DNA of 64,000 nt from Flavobacteriaceae bacterium (GTDB lineage: Bacteria; Bacteroidota; Bacteroidia; Flavobacteriales; Flavobacteriaceae): NCBI GenBank assembly GCA_017852395.1, contig JAFMLE010000006.1, positions 28,643-92,642 on the forward strand, given 5' to 3'. The notes beneath the pieces were generated by a model. The model did no database searches and was not told where the DNA came from. It worked only from the letters and a program-made list of their open reading frames with translations. This document shows positions 53,592 to 62,408 of the stretch, in pieces. Numbering within the stretch: position 1 is the stretch's first letter; each line of letters starts with the position of its first letter. The position numbers were made by a program, and so were the translations under genes.

Positions 53592-54473
53592 CTAATTCAT
53601 CAGCATCTCAAGCTCATGGTCCGTAACTTCAGGATTAGCGCCTGCTTTTGAGGCAACCAATGCACCCATAGCACAAGCATAGTCAAGCGCAACTTGAGCA
53701 GGTTTCTTTTGTAAAATCCCTGATAATAATGTCGCCAGAAAAGAATCTCCAGCACCAACAGTGTCCGTAGCCTTCACCACATATCCCTGGTTATAAAACC
53801 ATTGATTGTTATGGAATAAAACAGCCCCTTTTGCCCCTTTGGTAACACAAATTTGATGGCTGTTGGTCCGCTTTGAAATGTAGCGCACCTGTTCTTCTAA
53901 CGTCTTAGCATCTGCGCCTAGTGCTTGGGTAATTTCATACAATTCCTCTTCATTAAACTTGATCAAATCTGAAGCATGCATCAAACGTTCAATCACCTCA
54001 TAGCTATAATGCGGTGGCCGCAGATTGACATCAAAAACTTTGAAATTGGCCTTGTTTATTAGCGCTTTTAGGGTATTGCTAGAAACGGTATTGCGCATTA
54101 TCAAACTACCAAAGACCAAGCAATCTGCCCTTTTGACCAATTCGAGCATAGCATCTGTTAACGCAATGGCATCCCAAGCAACGGGTGCTACAATTTCATA
54201 GCTTGCATTTTTTTCTGTATCAAGCGTGACGCGAACAGTGCCGGTTGATAATGTATGATTTTCTTGAATATTTGTGCCAAGGTCATGACGCTTTAAAAGG
54301 TCTAATATCGACCGCCCTAAAGTGTCATGTCCTACTGCACTGATCATGGTGGTAGCAATTCCCAAACGTTGCAATCGAAGGGCTACATTGAGGGGCGCTC
54401 CACCAATTTTTTTTTCTTCAGGAAAAATATCCCAAAGCACTTCCCCAAAGCAGACGGCCTTAGGTGGTTTCAT
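53592..54473 (-). CDS. PfkB-family carbohydrate kinase (fructokinase-like)
   Basis: A 293-aa ribokinase-fold kinase: N-terminal FGEVLWDIFP and IGGAPLNVALRLQRLG (sugar-binding GG motif), and ATDTVGAGDSFLATLLSG with the catalytic Asp. The GEVLWD start is common in fructokinases. It probably phosphorylates fructose or a related hexose in the cytoplasm. It is 49 nt before the PQQ-like gene and 17 nt after the DUF1080 gene, all on the minus strand. Confidence 0.9.
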   Translation of the reverse strand: MKPPKAVCFGEVLWDIFPEEKKIGGAPLNVALRLQRLGIATTMISAVGHDTLGRSILDLLKRHDLGTNIQENHTLSTGTVRVTLDTEKNASYEIVAPVAWDAIALTDAMLELVKRADCLVFGSLIMRNTVSSNTLKALINKANFKVFDVNLRPPHYSYEVIERLMHASDLIKFNEEELYEITQALGADAKTLEEQVRYISKRTNSHQICVTKGAKGAVLFHNNQWFYNQGYVVKATDTVGAGDSFLATLLSGILQKKPAQVALDYACAMGALVASKAGANPEVTDHELEMLMN

Positions 54474-54490
54474 CCATCTTTATTTAGAAA

Positions 54491-55231
54491 TTATAATTCT
54501 CTTACCTTCATGTTTCGGTAGGAGATAATCCCCGGGTGATCTTGAATGCTCAAAGATCCTTTTCGGTATTTTCCAAATCCTTCCCAGTTGGCAAATTTAC
54601 TGTTGGCTACCATGGCATCCCACTCTGGTCCGTGTAAGGGAAAACGATTGATCTCTACCCCATTGTGCACAACTATGCCTTCGTTCGCCTCTTGGTTGAT
54701 GGTGATGTGATACGAATTCCACTCACCAGCAGGCTTGGTAACCATTTGGCTCGGCGCGATCATATCGTATAACGCACCAGCAATATGCACTTGATTGGCG
54801 GCATCACCCTTATAAACTTCGGGGTCTAATATCTGAATTTCTGGCCCGGTATTAAACGGATATTCATAGGCTTCAGATTCGTTGACGCCCCACATAAATC
54901 CGCTATTGGCACCAGGAGAAACTTTCCATTCAAATTGAATTTCAAAGTTTTCAAATTCTTGATCGGTGACCAAACTTTTATCCCCTTCACCTTCGGCCAT
55001 CTCGGAGTTAAACGTCAGGACGCCGTCCTCGATAGACCATCCTTTTTTTGAAGCATCATTTTGATAATAATGCCATCCATCAAAAGAATTGGGTTGAATA
55101 AGGTTTTGCCATTCGTTGGTCGTTGCTTCTGCAGTTTCGGAGGGAGCTGCTTCAGGTTTTTTAGGGCTATTTTGACAAGAAATAAAAAGGGTTGCTGCCA
55201 AAAATAAAGCGCTGTAATAGTAGTGTTTCAT
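54491..55231 (-). CDS. DUF1080 lipoprotein (3-keto-disaccharide hydrolase family)
   Basis: A 246-aa lipoprotein with lipobox TLFISC (C19), a Glu/Thr-rich linker and a jelly-roll concanavalin-like DUF1080 domain: GWHYYQNDASKKGWSIEDGVLTF, EFENFEIQFEWKVSPGANSGFMWGVNE, WNSYHITINQEANEGIVVHNG. Members hydrolyse 3-keto-glucosides. It sits next to a sugar kinase and, 2.9 kb away, a TIM-barrel isomerase, which would suit oxidised-sugar breakdown. Confidence 0.88.
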   Translation of the reverse strand: MKHYYYSALFLAATLFISCQNSPKKPEAAPSETAEATTNEWQNLIQPNSFDGWHYYQNDASKKGWSIEDGVLTFNSEMAEGEGDKSLVTDQEFENFEIQFEWKVSPGANSGFMWGVNESEAYEYPFNTGPEIQILDPEVYKGDAANQVHIAGALYDMIAPSQMVTKPAGEWNSYHITINQEANEGIVVHNGVEINRFPLHGPEWDAMVANSKFANWEGFGKYRKGSLSIQDHPGIISYRNMKVREL

Positions 55232-55282
55232 TGGTTATGTTTTTTTGAAAGATACTAAAAGTTTATCTTTTTTTTACAAGGT

Positions 55283-57523
55283 TTAGATGGGGTACTTTTT
55301 AAAGACTTTGTGGAGTTGGTCGATTACTTGATCGACATTTTGTTTGTTAAAACAAAGTGGGGGTTTTGATTTTAGAACGCTGTCAAAAGGGCCGTCAGTA
55401 CTGATTAGTATATTTTGATTTCGCAATTCATTTTTGATCTGTTTTGCCAAATTTGTATAGGGTTTTTTTTGCGCATCGACTAGGGCTACGCCCAAAAAAA
55501 GTCCTTCACCCCGAACTTCATCGATTGCAGGATACAATTGCTGAAGCGCTTTGAGCTGGGCTTTATAATAGGCTCCGACATATAGGGCGTTCTCTTGCAA
55601 TTTTTCATCTTTCAACACCTTTAGGACTGCAGAACCGATTGCGCATGAAACTGGATTTCCTCCGAAGGAGCTAAAAAATTCGACTCCTTGTGCAAAATGA
55701 TCTGCAATTGCGCTTGTGGTAACCACTGCACCCATGGGGTGGCCATTGCCCATTGGTTTTCCTATAATTACGATATCGGGTACCACTTCTTGTTTTTCAA
55801 AAGCCCAAAAACAGGAGCCCAATCGCCCAAAACCTGTTTGTACTTCATCGGCAATACACAGGGTTTGCTTTTGTCGTAGGATTGGGTAGAGCTGTTTTAA
55901 GTAACCCTCTGGCAAAGGAACTTGCCCAGCACAACCCAAAATGGTTTCACTTACAAATGCTGCCGCTTGAACATCCGATGAATCAATAATTTTTGCAGCC
56001 CTTTGAACACTTTCTGCTGTTGGTTGTTCTGAATTTGGAAGGGGTAGCTTTATGATATGAGGCTGCTGCCCTATCCCTTTGGGGTGGTTGAATTTGTAGT
56101 CGCTAATCTCAATCCCAACTTGGGTATGTCCATGGTAGCCGTGCTCCATGACCACAACACCCTTTCGGTTTGTAAAATTTTTTGCAATACGAATGGCTAA
56201 GTCGCTTGCCTCACTGCCAGAATTTACAAAAAACACTTTGTCTAAGGGCTTTGGAAAATGAGCCAATAACGTTTCGGCATAGTCTTGCAATTCGGGATAC
56301 AAATAGCGGGTATTGGTATTGAGTTTTGTCAACTGTTTTTGTGCAGCTTCTACAACAACAGGGTGGTGGTGTCCCACATGGGGTATGTTGTTGTAGGCGT
56401 CCAAAAAGGAAGTTCCATCGGCAGCGTACATGTATTGGAAGGCGGCTTGTTTCATGACTATAGGCTGCTGATAACTAACCGACAATGCCCCACTGATTAC
56501 CTGTTGTCTGCCGTTCAATACTGTTGTGGTTTCTGGTATCGATATCGCACGAAGCCCAACCGCTTTTCGAAAAGCATTTTCTGCCCCAATGGGCCCAATA
56601 GCTAACCAGGTCTCTAACATGTTTTGGGCATATTGCTCACTGATTGCTGCATATTGATTTTCGGGTTGTTGCCTTTTTGCGACTGCCGAATTACACAAAC
56701 TCATACACAGACGCAAGGCCATCGTATGATAGAGCACTTTTACCTCAACTTCTTGCAGGGGTTGTATCTGATGGAACCCGGATAAAACGGTACATGCCCA
56801 CGCCAAAAGATCTTCTTTGTCATAGGCCGCATAGACCATGGCTATAGCGACATCATTGACCAATGGCCCGTAGGCTAGATCTCCAAAATCGATAAAACCA
56901 ACCACCTCGTTGGTGTCTGTCAAGACGTTCCATTCGTTGGCGTCATTGTACAATGTTGTCGTTCTTAGATTGGGAAGGACGGGAGCTACCGTAGCTTCAT
57001 ATTGTTGAATAAAGTATCGAACCACACTTTGAATCCTTGTGTTTTCAATAAGTTCTATTTTTGGTTTTAACAAAAAATAGGTGCTCAGGTGCCACTCCCA
57101 TTGTCGGAGTCGAATGGTAGGGTGCGACCACTTGTAGAGGGCTTGACTCAAGTTCGCCAAACGGTTGCCAAAAGACCGATAAAGGGCTTGAGATGCGGGT
57201 TGGTCTCCCAAAAACTGCCCGTCTATAAACGTCAATAACCGAATGAGATGTGGCTTGCCAGCTATGGTTTGCTTGACAACATACGATCCTGAAGTGGATT
57301 GGATTGGCCGCGGACAATTTACCGTACACGATTTTTCCTGTGCCAAAAATGCCAATGCCTGACTTTCGGCTTCCAAAACGGTTGCTTGATCTAGGTCTGT
57401 GTAGGTTTTAAAAATCCATTTTTGTTTTTTACCATATGCACAATAATTTATATTGTCATAGCCGGTTAGACGAACCACTTTTGTGACCTTGATGTCAAAA
57501 ACAGATTGAAGGATCGCTTGCAT
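55283..57523 (-). CDS. APH-kinase/class III PLP enzyme fusion (hydroxylysine kinase plus phospholyase-like)
   Basis: A 746-aa two-domain protein. Residues about 10-310 are an aminoglycoside-phosphotransferase-fold kinase with YNDANEWN (192-199) in place of HxDxxxxN, and VGFIDFGD (D212, D215). Residues about 330-745 are a class III PLP enzyme: [27 protein letters not shown] (D559) and [11 protein letters not shown] with the PLP lysine K589. Human AGPHD1 (hydroxylysine kinase) and the AGXT2L phospholyases have the same two activities in separate proteins. The expected reaction is phosphorylation of an amino alcohol such as hydroxylysine or ethanolamine and phosphate elimination. The kinase His is replaced by Tyr. 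Confidence 0.85.
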   Translation of the reverse strand: MQAILQSVFDIKVTKVVRLTGYDNINYCAYGKKQKWIFKTYTDLDQATVLEAESQALAFLAQEKSCTVNCPRPIQSTSGSYVVKQTIAGKPHLIRLLTFIDGQFLGDQPASQALYRSFGNRLANLSQALYKWSHPTIRLRQWEWHLSTYFLLKPKIELIENTRIQSVVRYFIQQYEATVAPVLPNLRTTTLYNDANEWNVLTDTNEVVGFIDFGDLAYGPLVNDVAIAMVYAAYDKEDLLAWACTVLSGFHQIQPLQEVEVKVLYHTMALRLCMSLCNSAVAKRQQPENQYAAISEQYAQNMLETWLAIGPIGAENAFRKAVGLRAISIPETTTVLNGRQQVISGALSVSYQQPIVMKQAAFQYMYAADGTSFLDAYNNIPHVGHHHPVVVEAAQKQLTKLNTNTRYLYPELQDYAETLLAHFPKPLDKVFFVNSGSEASDLAIRIAKNFTNRKGVVVMEHGYHGHTQVGIEISDYKFNHPKGIGQQPHIIKLPLPNSEQPTAESVQRAAKIIDSSDVQAAAFVSETILGCAGQVPLPEGYLKQLYPILRQKQTLCIADEVQTGFGRLGSCFWAFEKQEVVPDIVIIGKPMGNGHPMGAVVTTSAIADHFAQGVEFFSSFGGNPVSCAIGSAVLKVLKDEKLQENALYVGAYYKAQLKALQQLYPAIDEVRGEGLFLGVALVDAQKKPYTNLAKQIKNELRNQNILISTDGPFDSVLKSKPPLCFNKQNVDQVIDQLHKVFKKYPI

Positions 57524-57615
57524 CCAATTAAACTTAAGGTTTAAAGGTACTTATTCATAAAAGGATGATAAAGGGTTTTTGGGCTTTTTTAAAATCGTTT
57601 TAATACATTTAGCTT

Positions 57616-58098
57616 GTGAATATTTTTGACACCATCAAACAAGAAATAGAGGATTTGGGGTTTTCGGTGATTTCCGAAGATCGGGCTCGCCCATGGGGCG
57701 GTTTTTTTGTGATTGATGAAAAACAGGCACCTAAGTTTGCCCAGCACTTTTTTGATATCCAAGCCGATACCCTAAAAATTGGCGGGAAACTTAGTCCCAA
57801 AATTTTGATTGTAGCCCCTCATCAAAAATTATCATGGCAATACCACCATCGGAGAGCAGAAATTTGGAAAGCCTGTAAAGGGGATCTGTCTATTGTTCGA
57901 TCAGCCACAGATCTTCAGACCGAAGCACAGCTTTTCGAAAAGGGAACACAAATTGCACTTCAACAAGGGGAGCGACATCGATTGATTGGGGGTCATGATT
58001 ATGGTATTGTTGCCGAAATTTGGCAGCACACCCATCCAAATCATCCCTCTGATGAAAATGACATTGTCCGCCTAGAGGACGACTACAAAAGATCTTAA
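57616..58098 (+). CDS. Type II mannose-6-phosphate-isomerase-like cupin protein
   Basis: A 160-aa single cupin. ARPWGGFFVID at the N terminus and WQYHHRRAEIWKACKGDL, with GERHRLIGG and AEIWQHTHPNHPSDENDIVRLEDDY, match the C-terminal isomerase cupin of type II PMI/GMP enzymes. It would interconvert sugar 6-phosphates. The GTG at 57616 is 5 nt from a TACATTTA box (57604-57611), so the leader may be very short or absent. Next gene follows after 5 nt. Confidence 0.85.
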   Translation: MNIFDTIKQEIEDLGFSVISEDRARPWGGFFVIDEKQAPKFAQHFFDIQADTLKIGGKLSPKILIVAPHQKLSWQYHHRRAEIWKACKGDLSIVRSATDLQTEAQLFEKGTQIALQQGERHRLIGGHDYGIVAEIWQHTHPNHPSDENDIVRLEDDYKRS

Positions 58099-58103
58099 CC
58101 CCT

Positions 58104-59069
58104 ATGAAGCGCAACACATTTATCCAGCAATTGGCTGTTACAACGGTAGCCAGCAGCTTACTTCCAAATTTTATGTATGGACAAAACGCTTCGCTAAAAG
58201 CAGCATTATTAAATAAGATTGGGATTCAACTTTTTTCAATTCCAAAACTTCTAAGCGAAAACCTCGAAATGGCGCTTGAAACCCTGCAACAAATGGGTTA
58301 CACCTCGCTAGAGACATTTGGACCTTATACGTTTAGCGCTCAAAAAGCACAAGATGGTTGGAAAAATCTGGCGCAGTTTTTGGGACCGGTTTCCAGTGGT
58401 CTCCAAGGGCATACCCCTCAATCTTTTAAGGAGTTGACCTTACGTTATGGGTTTCAAATTCCCTCGATGCATACAGATTTGGAAACCTTAGAACATCATA
58501 TGGCACCCCTTGCTGCCGCTGCGCATAAATTGGGCGCTACTTATGTTGTATTGCCAATGATCCCAGATGAAGAACGCAAGACGTTGGAGGATTATAAAAA
58601 AATGGCTGATCGTTTTAATGCAATCGGTGCGCAAGCTCAAAAAGAGGGCATTCGTTTTGCCTATCACAACCATGGAGCTGGATTTAGACCCATTAATGGG
58701 GTTGTCCCTTTTGAGTATATCATAAAAAACACCAATCCCGATACTGTAGATTTAGAATTGGATATCTTTTGGACGGCGGCTGCCGGGGTCGACCCCGTTG
58801 CTTTGATGAATCAATACACCAACCGATATAAGTTGATGCATGTTAAAGACATGAAAATGCTGAAAACTTTTGAAAATGAGCAAATTCAAATGCAGGATCT
58901 AATGGCGTTTTTCCCATTAATTACTTCTTGCGGTCAGGGTGTTTTAGACCTCCCTGCTATTATTGCAAAAGGTGTTGAAATTGGGATTTCACACTTTTTT
59001 GTTGAGCAGGATTTGGTACAAGAGCCCAAAACGGCATTAGCTGTAAGTGCAGCCTTTTTATTGACCTAA
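58104..59069 (+). CDS. Sugar phosphate isomerase/epimerase (AP_endonuc_2 TIM barrel), exported
   Basis: A 321-aa protein with a signal sequence (KRNTFIQQLAVTTVASSLL, cut near FMYGQ) and a xylose-isomerase-like TIM barrel: IGIQLFSIPKLL, FAYHNHGAGFRPI (metal His), VDLELDIFWTAAAGVDPV and MHVKDMKM. Such proteins isomerise or epimerise oxidised sugars in Bacteroidota polysaccharide degradation, sometimes in the periplasm. No twin-arginine is visible. It is linked to the cupin gene by a 5-nt gap. Confidence 0.88.
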   Translation: MKRNTFIQQLAVTTVASSLLPNFMYGQNASLKAALLNKIGIQLFSIPKLLSENLEMALETLQQMGYTSLETFGPYTFSAQKAQDGWKNLAQFLGPVSSGLQGHTPQSFKELTLRYGFQIPSMHTDLETLEHHMAPLAAAAHKLGATYVVLPMIPDEERKTLEDYKKMADRFNAIGAQAQKEGIRFAYHNHGAGFRPINGVVPFEYIIKNTNPDTVDLELDIFWTAAAGVDPVALMNQYTNRYKLMHVKDMKMLKTFENEQIQMQDLMAFFPLITSCGQGVLDLPAIIAKGVEIGISHFFVEQDLVQEPKTALAVSAAFLLT

Positions 59070-59085
59070 TAATTTTAATGCTGCT

Positions 59086-59211
59086 TTAGTGGCAATCGCA
59101 ATTGGTATCACAATTGCCCTTGTTTTTTTTCTTGAAAACAAAACGACGCAATAAGATTGTTGCTGCAAAAACAACCAATAGGACGACCAGTATATTTTGC
59201 AACCACTCCAT
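59086..59211 (-). CDS. FeoB-associated Cys-rich membrane protein
   Basis: A 41-aa protein with one membrane helix (about 5-24), a basic patch FKKKNKG and a tail with C34, C38 and C40. The ATG at 59211 overlaps the FeoB stop by 1 nt (TAATG). It is the usual small partner of FeoB in Bacteroidota and may handle Fe(II) or replace FeoC. Any longer frame starting upstream would lie within feoB and read as non-coding. Confidence 0.85.
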   Translation of the reverse strand: MEWLQNILVVLLVVFAATILLRRFVFKKKNKGNCDTNCDCH

Positions 59212-61307
59212 TATTGCAACAATTGAAAGGCGATCAGTGAACTTATATAGGCGATGCCGGTCATGCCAAAAAGCTGAATCAAAGGCCACCGCCAAGAATT
59301 GGTTTCTTTTCTAACAATTGCCAAAGTACTCATGCATTGCATGGCAAAGGCATAGAAAAGCATGAGCGAAATTCCGGAGGCAAAATTGAAAACCTTGCGG
59401 CCATCGGCCCATTGCTCAGAGGCCATACGTGACTTGATGGTTTCTTCTTCGGTGCTTCCAACACTATATATTGTGGCCAAAGTTCCTACAAAAACTTCTC
59501 GAGCGGCAAACGAGGCAATCAGTGCGATTCCAATTTTCCAATCGTATCCAAGGGGAGCAATTGCGGGCTCGATGACTTTTCCTAAGATTCCGATATAGGA
59601 GTTTTCGAGTCGAAATGCATCAATCTCGTATTGCAAATCTTCAGCAGCAATCTGCTTATCGATGTATTGTTGTGCAACTATGGTTTCGGCTTGGTCAAAA
59701 TTTTCTCCAGGACCAAAGGAAGCCATTACCCATAACAAAATTGAGATGGCAAAAATGATTTTACCAGCCTCTATGACAAAGGATTTTGTTTTCTCAAAAA
59801 CGGTTAGCGTAACATTTTTTAGAAGTGGCCATTTGTAGTTGGGCATTTCTACCACAAAGTAGCTTTTGTAGTTTGATTTGATAAAACGCTTTAGAATCAT
59901 CGCACTAATCAATGCCATTACCACCCCCAAGAGGTAAAGCCCCATCAAGGTAAGCCCCTGATAATTCATTCCAAAAATACGTGCGTTGGGGATCACCAAT
60001 GAAATCAAAATCAGATAGACCGGCAAGCGTGCTGAACAGGTAATAAACGGGGTTACCAAGATGGTGATGAGTCGTTCTTTCCAATTTTCAATATTTCGTG
60101 TGGCCATAACTGCAGGTATGGCACAGGCGGTTCCAGAAATTAATGGAATCACACTTTTGCCACTTAATCCATAGCGACGTAAGCTTCGATCCATCAAAAA
60201 AACGACCCGACTCATATAACCGGTTTCTTCAAGAATCGAAATAAAAAGAAAGAGAAACGCAATCTGTGGTATAAAAATGAGTATCCCGCCCAATCCAGGA
60301 ATTACTCCTTCTGCAATCAATTTTGTAAACATCCCTGGGAGGAGGTTTGATTTGACAAATTCACTCAGACGGGCAAAACTTTCATCGATAAAGTCCATCG
60401 GAACACTGCTCCAGTCATAAATGACTTGGAAGATCGTGAGTAATACCAAAAAGAAAACCACATAGCCCCATACTTTGTGAATCAAAACCCGGTCAAGCTT
60501 GGCGCGTAGATCGGTTCCCCGAGTACGGTCTATAGTATAGGTTTTTTTGAGGATATCATTGATGATTTGGTAGCGTTTGATGGTTTCGGTTTGTTGCAGT
60601 CTTTTGAGGTTGGTATTGGATTGGGTTCTAAAATTAGAAGTGTCGGCTACCCGTTGACGGTCTAGGTTGGCAAAATTTACATCTTGGGTAATGACGAGCC
60701 ATAATTTGAAAAGCGATTGATTGGGAAATGTAGTTTTGAGGCTTTCAAAATATGCCGGGTCTATGCTGGCTACATCCAAAATGGGTTTGGTGCTGAGTTT
60801 TCGATAATTGATTAATGCTTTTTTGAGCTCTTCTACCCCTTTGTTTTCGCGGCAGCTCATCAGCACAACCTTAGTGCCCAGGGCTTCTTCTAAAGCAGCC
60901 GTATCTAGCTGTATGCCCTTGCGCTGCATCTGGTCAGACATATTGATTACTAAGATACTGGGGATTTCGAGGTCTTTTATTTGGGTAAAAAGCAGTAAGT
61001 TGCGCTTGAGGTTTTCGATGTCTGTGACCACCACTGCAACATCAGGATAGTCACGGTCGTTTTTGTTGAGCAGCAGTTCGATAACGACACTTTCGTCCAT
61101 TGACGAGGCATTGAGACTGTAGGTCCCTGGCAAGTCAATGATGTGGGCTTTGGTGGTGCGATCCAACCGAAAATCGCCTTCTTTTTTTTCTACAGTAATG
61201 CCGGGGTAATTGCCGACTTTTTGCTTGAGCCCTGTCAATAAATTGAAAACAGAGGTTTTGCCTGTATTGGGATTGCCGATAAGTGCCACATTGATTGAAA
61301 GTCCCAT
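59211..61307 (-). CDS. feoB: Ferrous iron transporter FeoB
   Basis: A 698-aa inner-membrane Fe(II) transporter. The N-terminal G domain has G1 GNPNTGKT (11-18), G3 DLPGTYSL and G4 NMSD; the membrane part has two Gate domains and the FeoB_C core with LMDRSLRRYGLSGKSVIPLISG and SFAAREVFVGTLATIY. It imports ferrous iron under low oxygen. It follows feoA by 3 nt and precedes the Cys-rich partner. Confidence 0.97.
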   Translation of the reverse strand: MGLSINVALIGNPNTGKTSVFNLLTGLKQKVGNYPGITVEKKEGDFRLDRTTKAHIIDLPGTYSLNASSMDESVVIELLLNKNDRDYPDVAVVVTDIENLKRNLLLFTQIKDLEIPSILVINMSDQMQRKGIQLDTAALEEALGTKVVLMSCRENKGVEELKKALINYRKLSTKPILDVASIDPAYFESLKTTFPNQSLFKLWLVITQDVNFANLDRQRVADTSNFRTQSNTNLKRLQQTETIKRYQIINDILKKTYTIDRTRGTDLRAKLDRVLIHKVWGYVVFFLVLLTIFQVIYDWSSVPMDFIDESFARLSEFVKSNLLPGMFTKLIAEGVIPGLGGILIFIPQIAFLFLFISILEETGYMSRVVFLMDRSLRRYGLSGKSVIPLISGTACAIPAVMATRNIENWKERLITILVTPFITCSARLPVYLILISLVIPNARIFGMNYQGLTLMGLYLLGVVMALISAMILKRFIKSNYKSYFVVEMPNYKWPLLKNVTLTVFEKTKSFVIEAGKIIFAISILLWVMASFGPGENFDQAETIVAQQYIDKQIAAEDLQYEIDAFRLENSYIGILGKVIEPAIAPLGYDWKIGIALIASFAAREVFVGTLATIYSVGSTEEETIKSRMASEQWADGRKVFNFASGISLMLFYAFAMQCMSTLAIVRKETNSWRWPLIQLFGMTGIAYISSLIAFQLLQ

Positions 61308-61310
61308 AAT

Positions 61311-61535
61311 CTATGCGGGTTCTACGATGATGTGTTTTGCAATTTCTCTACTTATGGCCAGATGCGATTGATCCAATTTGATGTACAAAGGATCGCTAAA
61401 CGGTGCTTTTTGGATCAGCATAATTTGATTGCCAGGAAGACAGCCCATTTCTATAAGCTTGAGGGGCATGTTTTCGATGTCAAAAGCCTTAATAACCGCT
61501 GTTATTCCGGGCTCGAGCTCATCAAGATTTTGCAT
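61311..61535 (-). CDS. feoA: FeoA, cytoplasmic SH3-like regulator of FeoB
   Basis: A 74-aa FeoA: GITAVIKAFDIENMPLKLIEMGCLPGNQIMLIQKAPF...LAISREIAKHIIVEP. The LxxMGxxPG signature is clear. It binds the FeoB G domain or membrane part and is needed for uptake. It is the first gene of feoA-feoB-small gene; promoter at 61558-61590. Confidence 0.95.
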   Translation of the reverse strand: MQNLDELEPGITAVIKAFDIENMPLKLIEMGCLPGNQIMLIQKAPFSDPLYIKLDQSHLAISREIAKHIIVEPA

Positions 61536-61557
61536 TATTTAGAATCGTTTTAAAAAA

Positions 61558-61590
61558 CAAATGTAGGGATTTTTGAACGAGGCCTTGCAA
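61558..61590 (-). promoter_or_regulatory. Promoter of feoAB
   Basis: On the minus strand: TTG (61590-61588), 22 nt, then TACATTTG (61565-61558), leaving about 17 nt of leader to the feoA ATG. I saw no Fur-like palindrome. Confidence 0.55.
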
Positions 61591-61599
61591 AAAAAGTGT

Positions 61600-62277
61600 T
61601 TAGTTTTCGAAAAACTCCTTTTCCAAAACGTCCAAATCTTTTAGCAGCTGAGCGACAGACTTTGGGTCTGTACCGTCATAATATCCGCGAATCCTTCGTT
61701 GCGGATCTACCAGTACAAAATTTTCGGTATGAATCATATCATACGGCCCACCATCTCCATCTTGTTTTGCAACCAAATACGATTTTCTCGCCAATTGGTA
61801 AATGGCTTTTTTGTCTCCGGTAAGCAAATCCCATTTTTGATCGTTAACACCTTTTTCTAAGGCATATTTTTTGAGTTGCGGCACCGAGTCGATTTCTGGA
61901 GTTACACTAAAAGATACCAAATGGATGCTGGGATTGTCAATGATCGCTTGCTGAACGGTTAGCATCTGATCAGTCATGATCGGGCAAATGGTTGGGCAGG
62001 TTGTAAAAATAAAATCTGCGACGTAGATTTTATCGTCCAGCTTTGTGTGTGTTACCTCAAGCCCATTTTGATTGATGAGTTTAAAATCGGCGATTTTGTG
62101 AAACTTCTTAACGTGTTGTAAGGTGCTATCGACCAATTCATAATTGACCATGGCGGGTTGAAAAATTGGAAGTTGCTTTTGTGGAGATAATGCCTGATAA
62201 AACAGCCCAAGTATGCCCAATGAAAGGACCGTAAAAACGGTTAAAAAAGTTTTATATTTTGAAAAAAAATGGCGCAT
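61600..62277 (-). CDS. SCO1/SenC family copper-binding thioredoxin-fold protein
   Basis: A 225-aa protein: membrane anchor (about residues 11-29), then SCO domain with FIFTTCPTICP (C94, C98) and the conserved H183 in MIHTENFVLVD, the three copper ligands. It helps assemble the CuA centre of cytochrome c oxidase or supports periplasmic redox. I choose ATG 62277: a TATCTTTG box (62293-62300) lies between it and the longer in-frame start at 62319. Confidence 0.92.
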   Translation of the reverse strand: MRHFFSKYKTFLTVFTVLSLGILGLFYQALSPQKQLPIFQPAMVNYELVDSTLQHVKKFHKIADFKLINQNGLEVTHTKLDDKIYVADFIFTTCPTICPIMTDQMLTVQQAIIDNPSIHLVSFSVTPEIDSVPQLKKYALEKGVNDQKWDLLTGDKKAIYQLARKSYLVAKQDGDGGPYDMIHTENFVLVDPQRRIRGYYDGTDPKSVAQLLKDLDVLEKEFFEN

Positions 62278-62292
62278 GTCACAATTTTGGTA

Positions 62293-62300
62293 CAAAGATA
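62293..62300 (-). promoter_or_regulatory. -7 box of the SCO gene
   Basis: TATCTTTG on the minus strand, 15 nt before the ATG at 62277. No TTG at -33. Confidence 0.45.
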
Positions 62301-62385
62301 GTCGAAATCGAGGGGGCATTGTACGAGTTTGTTAAAGAACTGTCAATTTCTAAATGTGCAATTCGCTAACTGCCTCAAAAAACCC

Positions 62386-62393
62386 TATTTTTG
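62386..62393 (+). promoter_or_regulatory. -7 box of rseP
   Basis: TATTTTTG on the plus strand, 15 nt before the ATG at 62409. The alternative TTG start (62391) overlaps the box itself. Confidence 0.45.
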
Positions 62394-62408
62394 GCTAAAA
62401 TTTTATCT

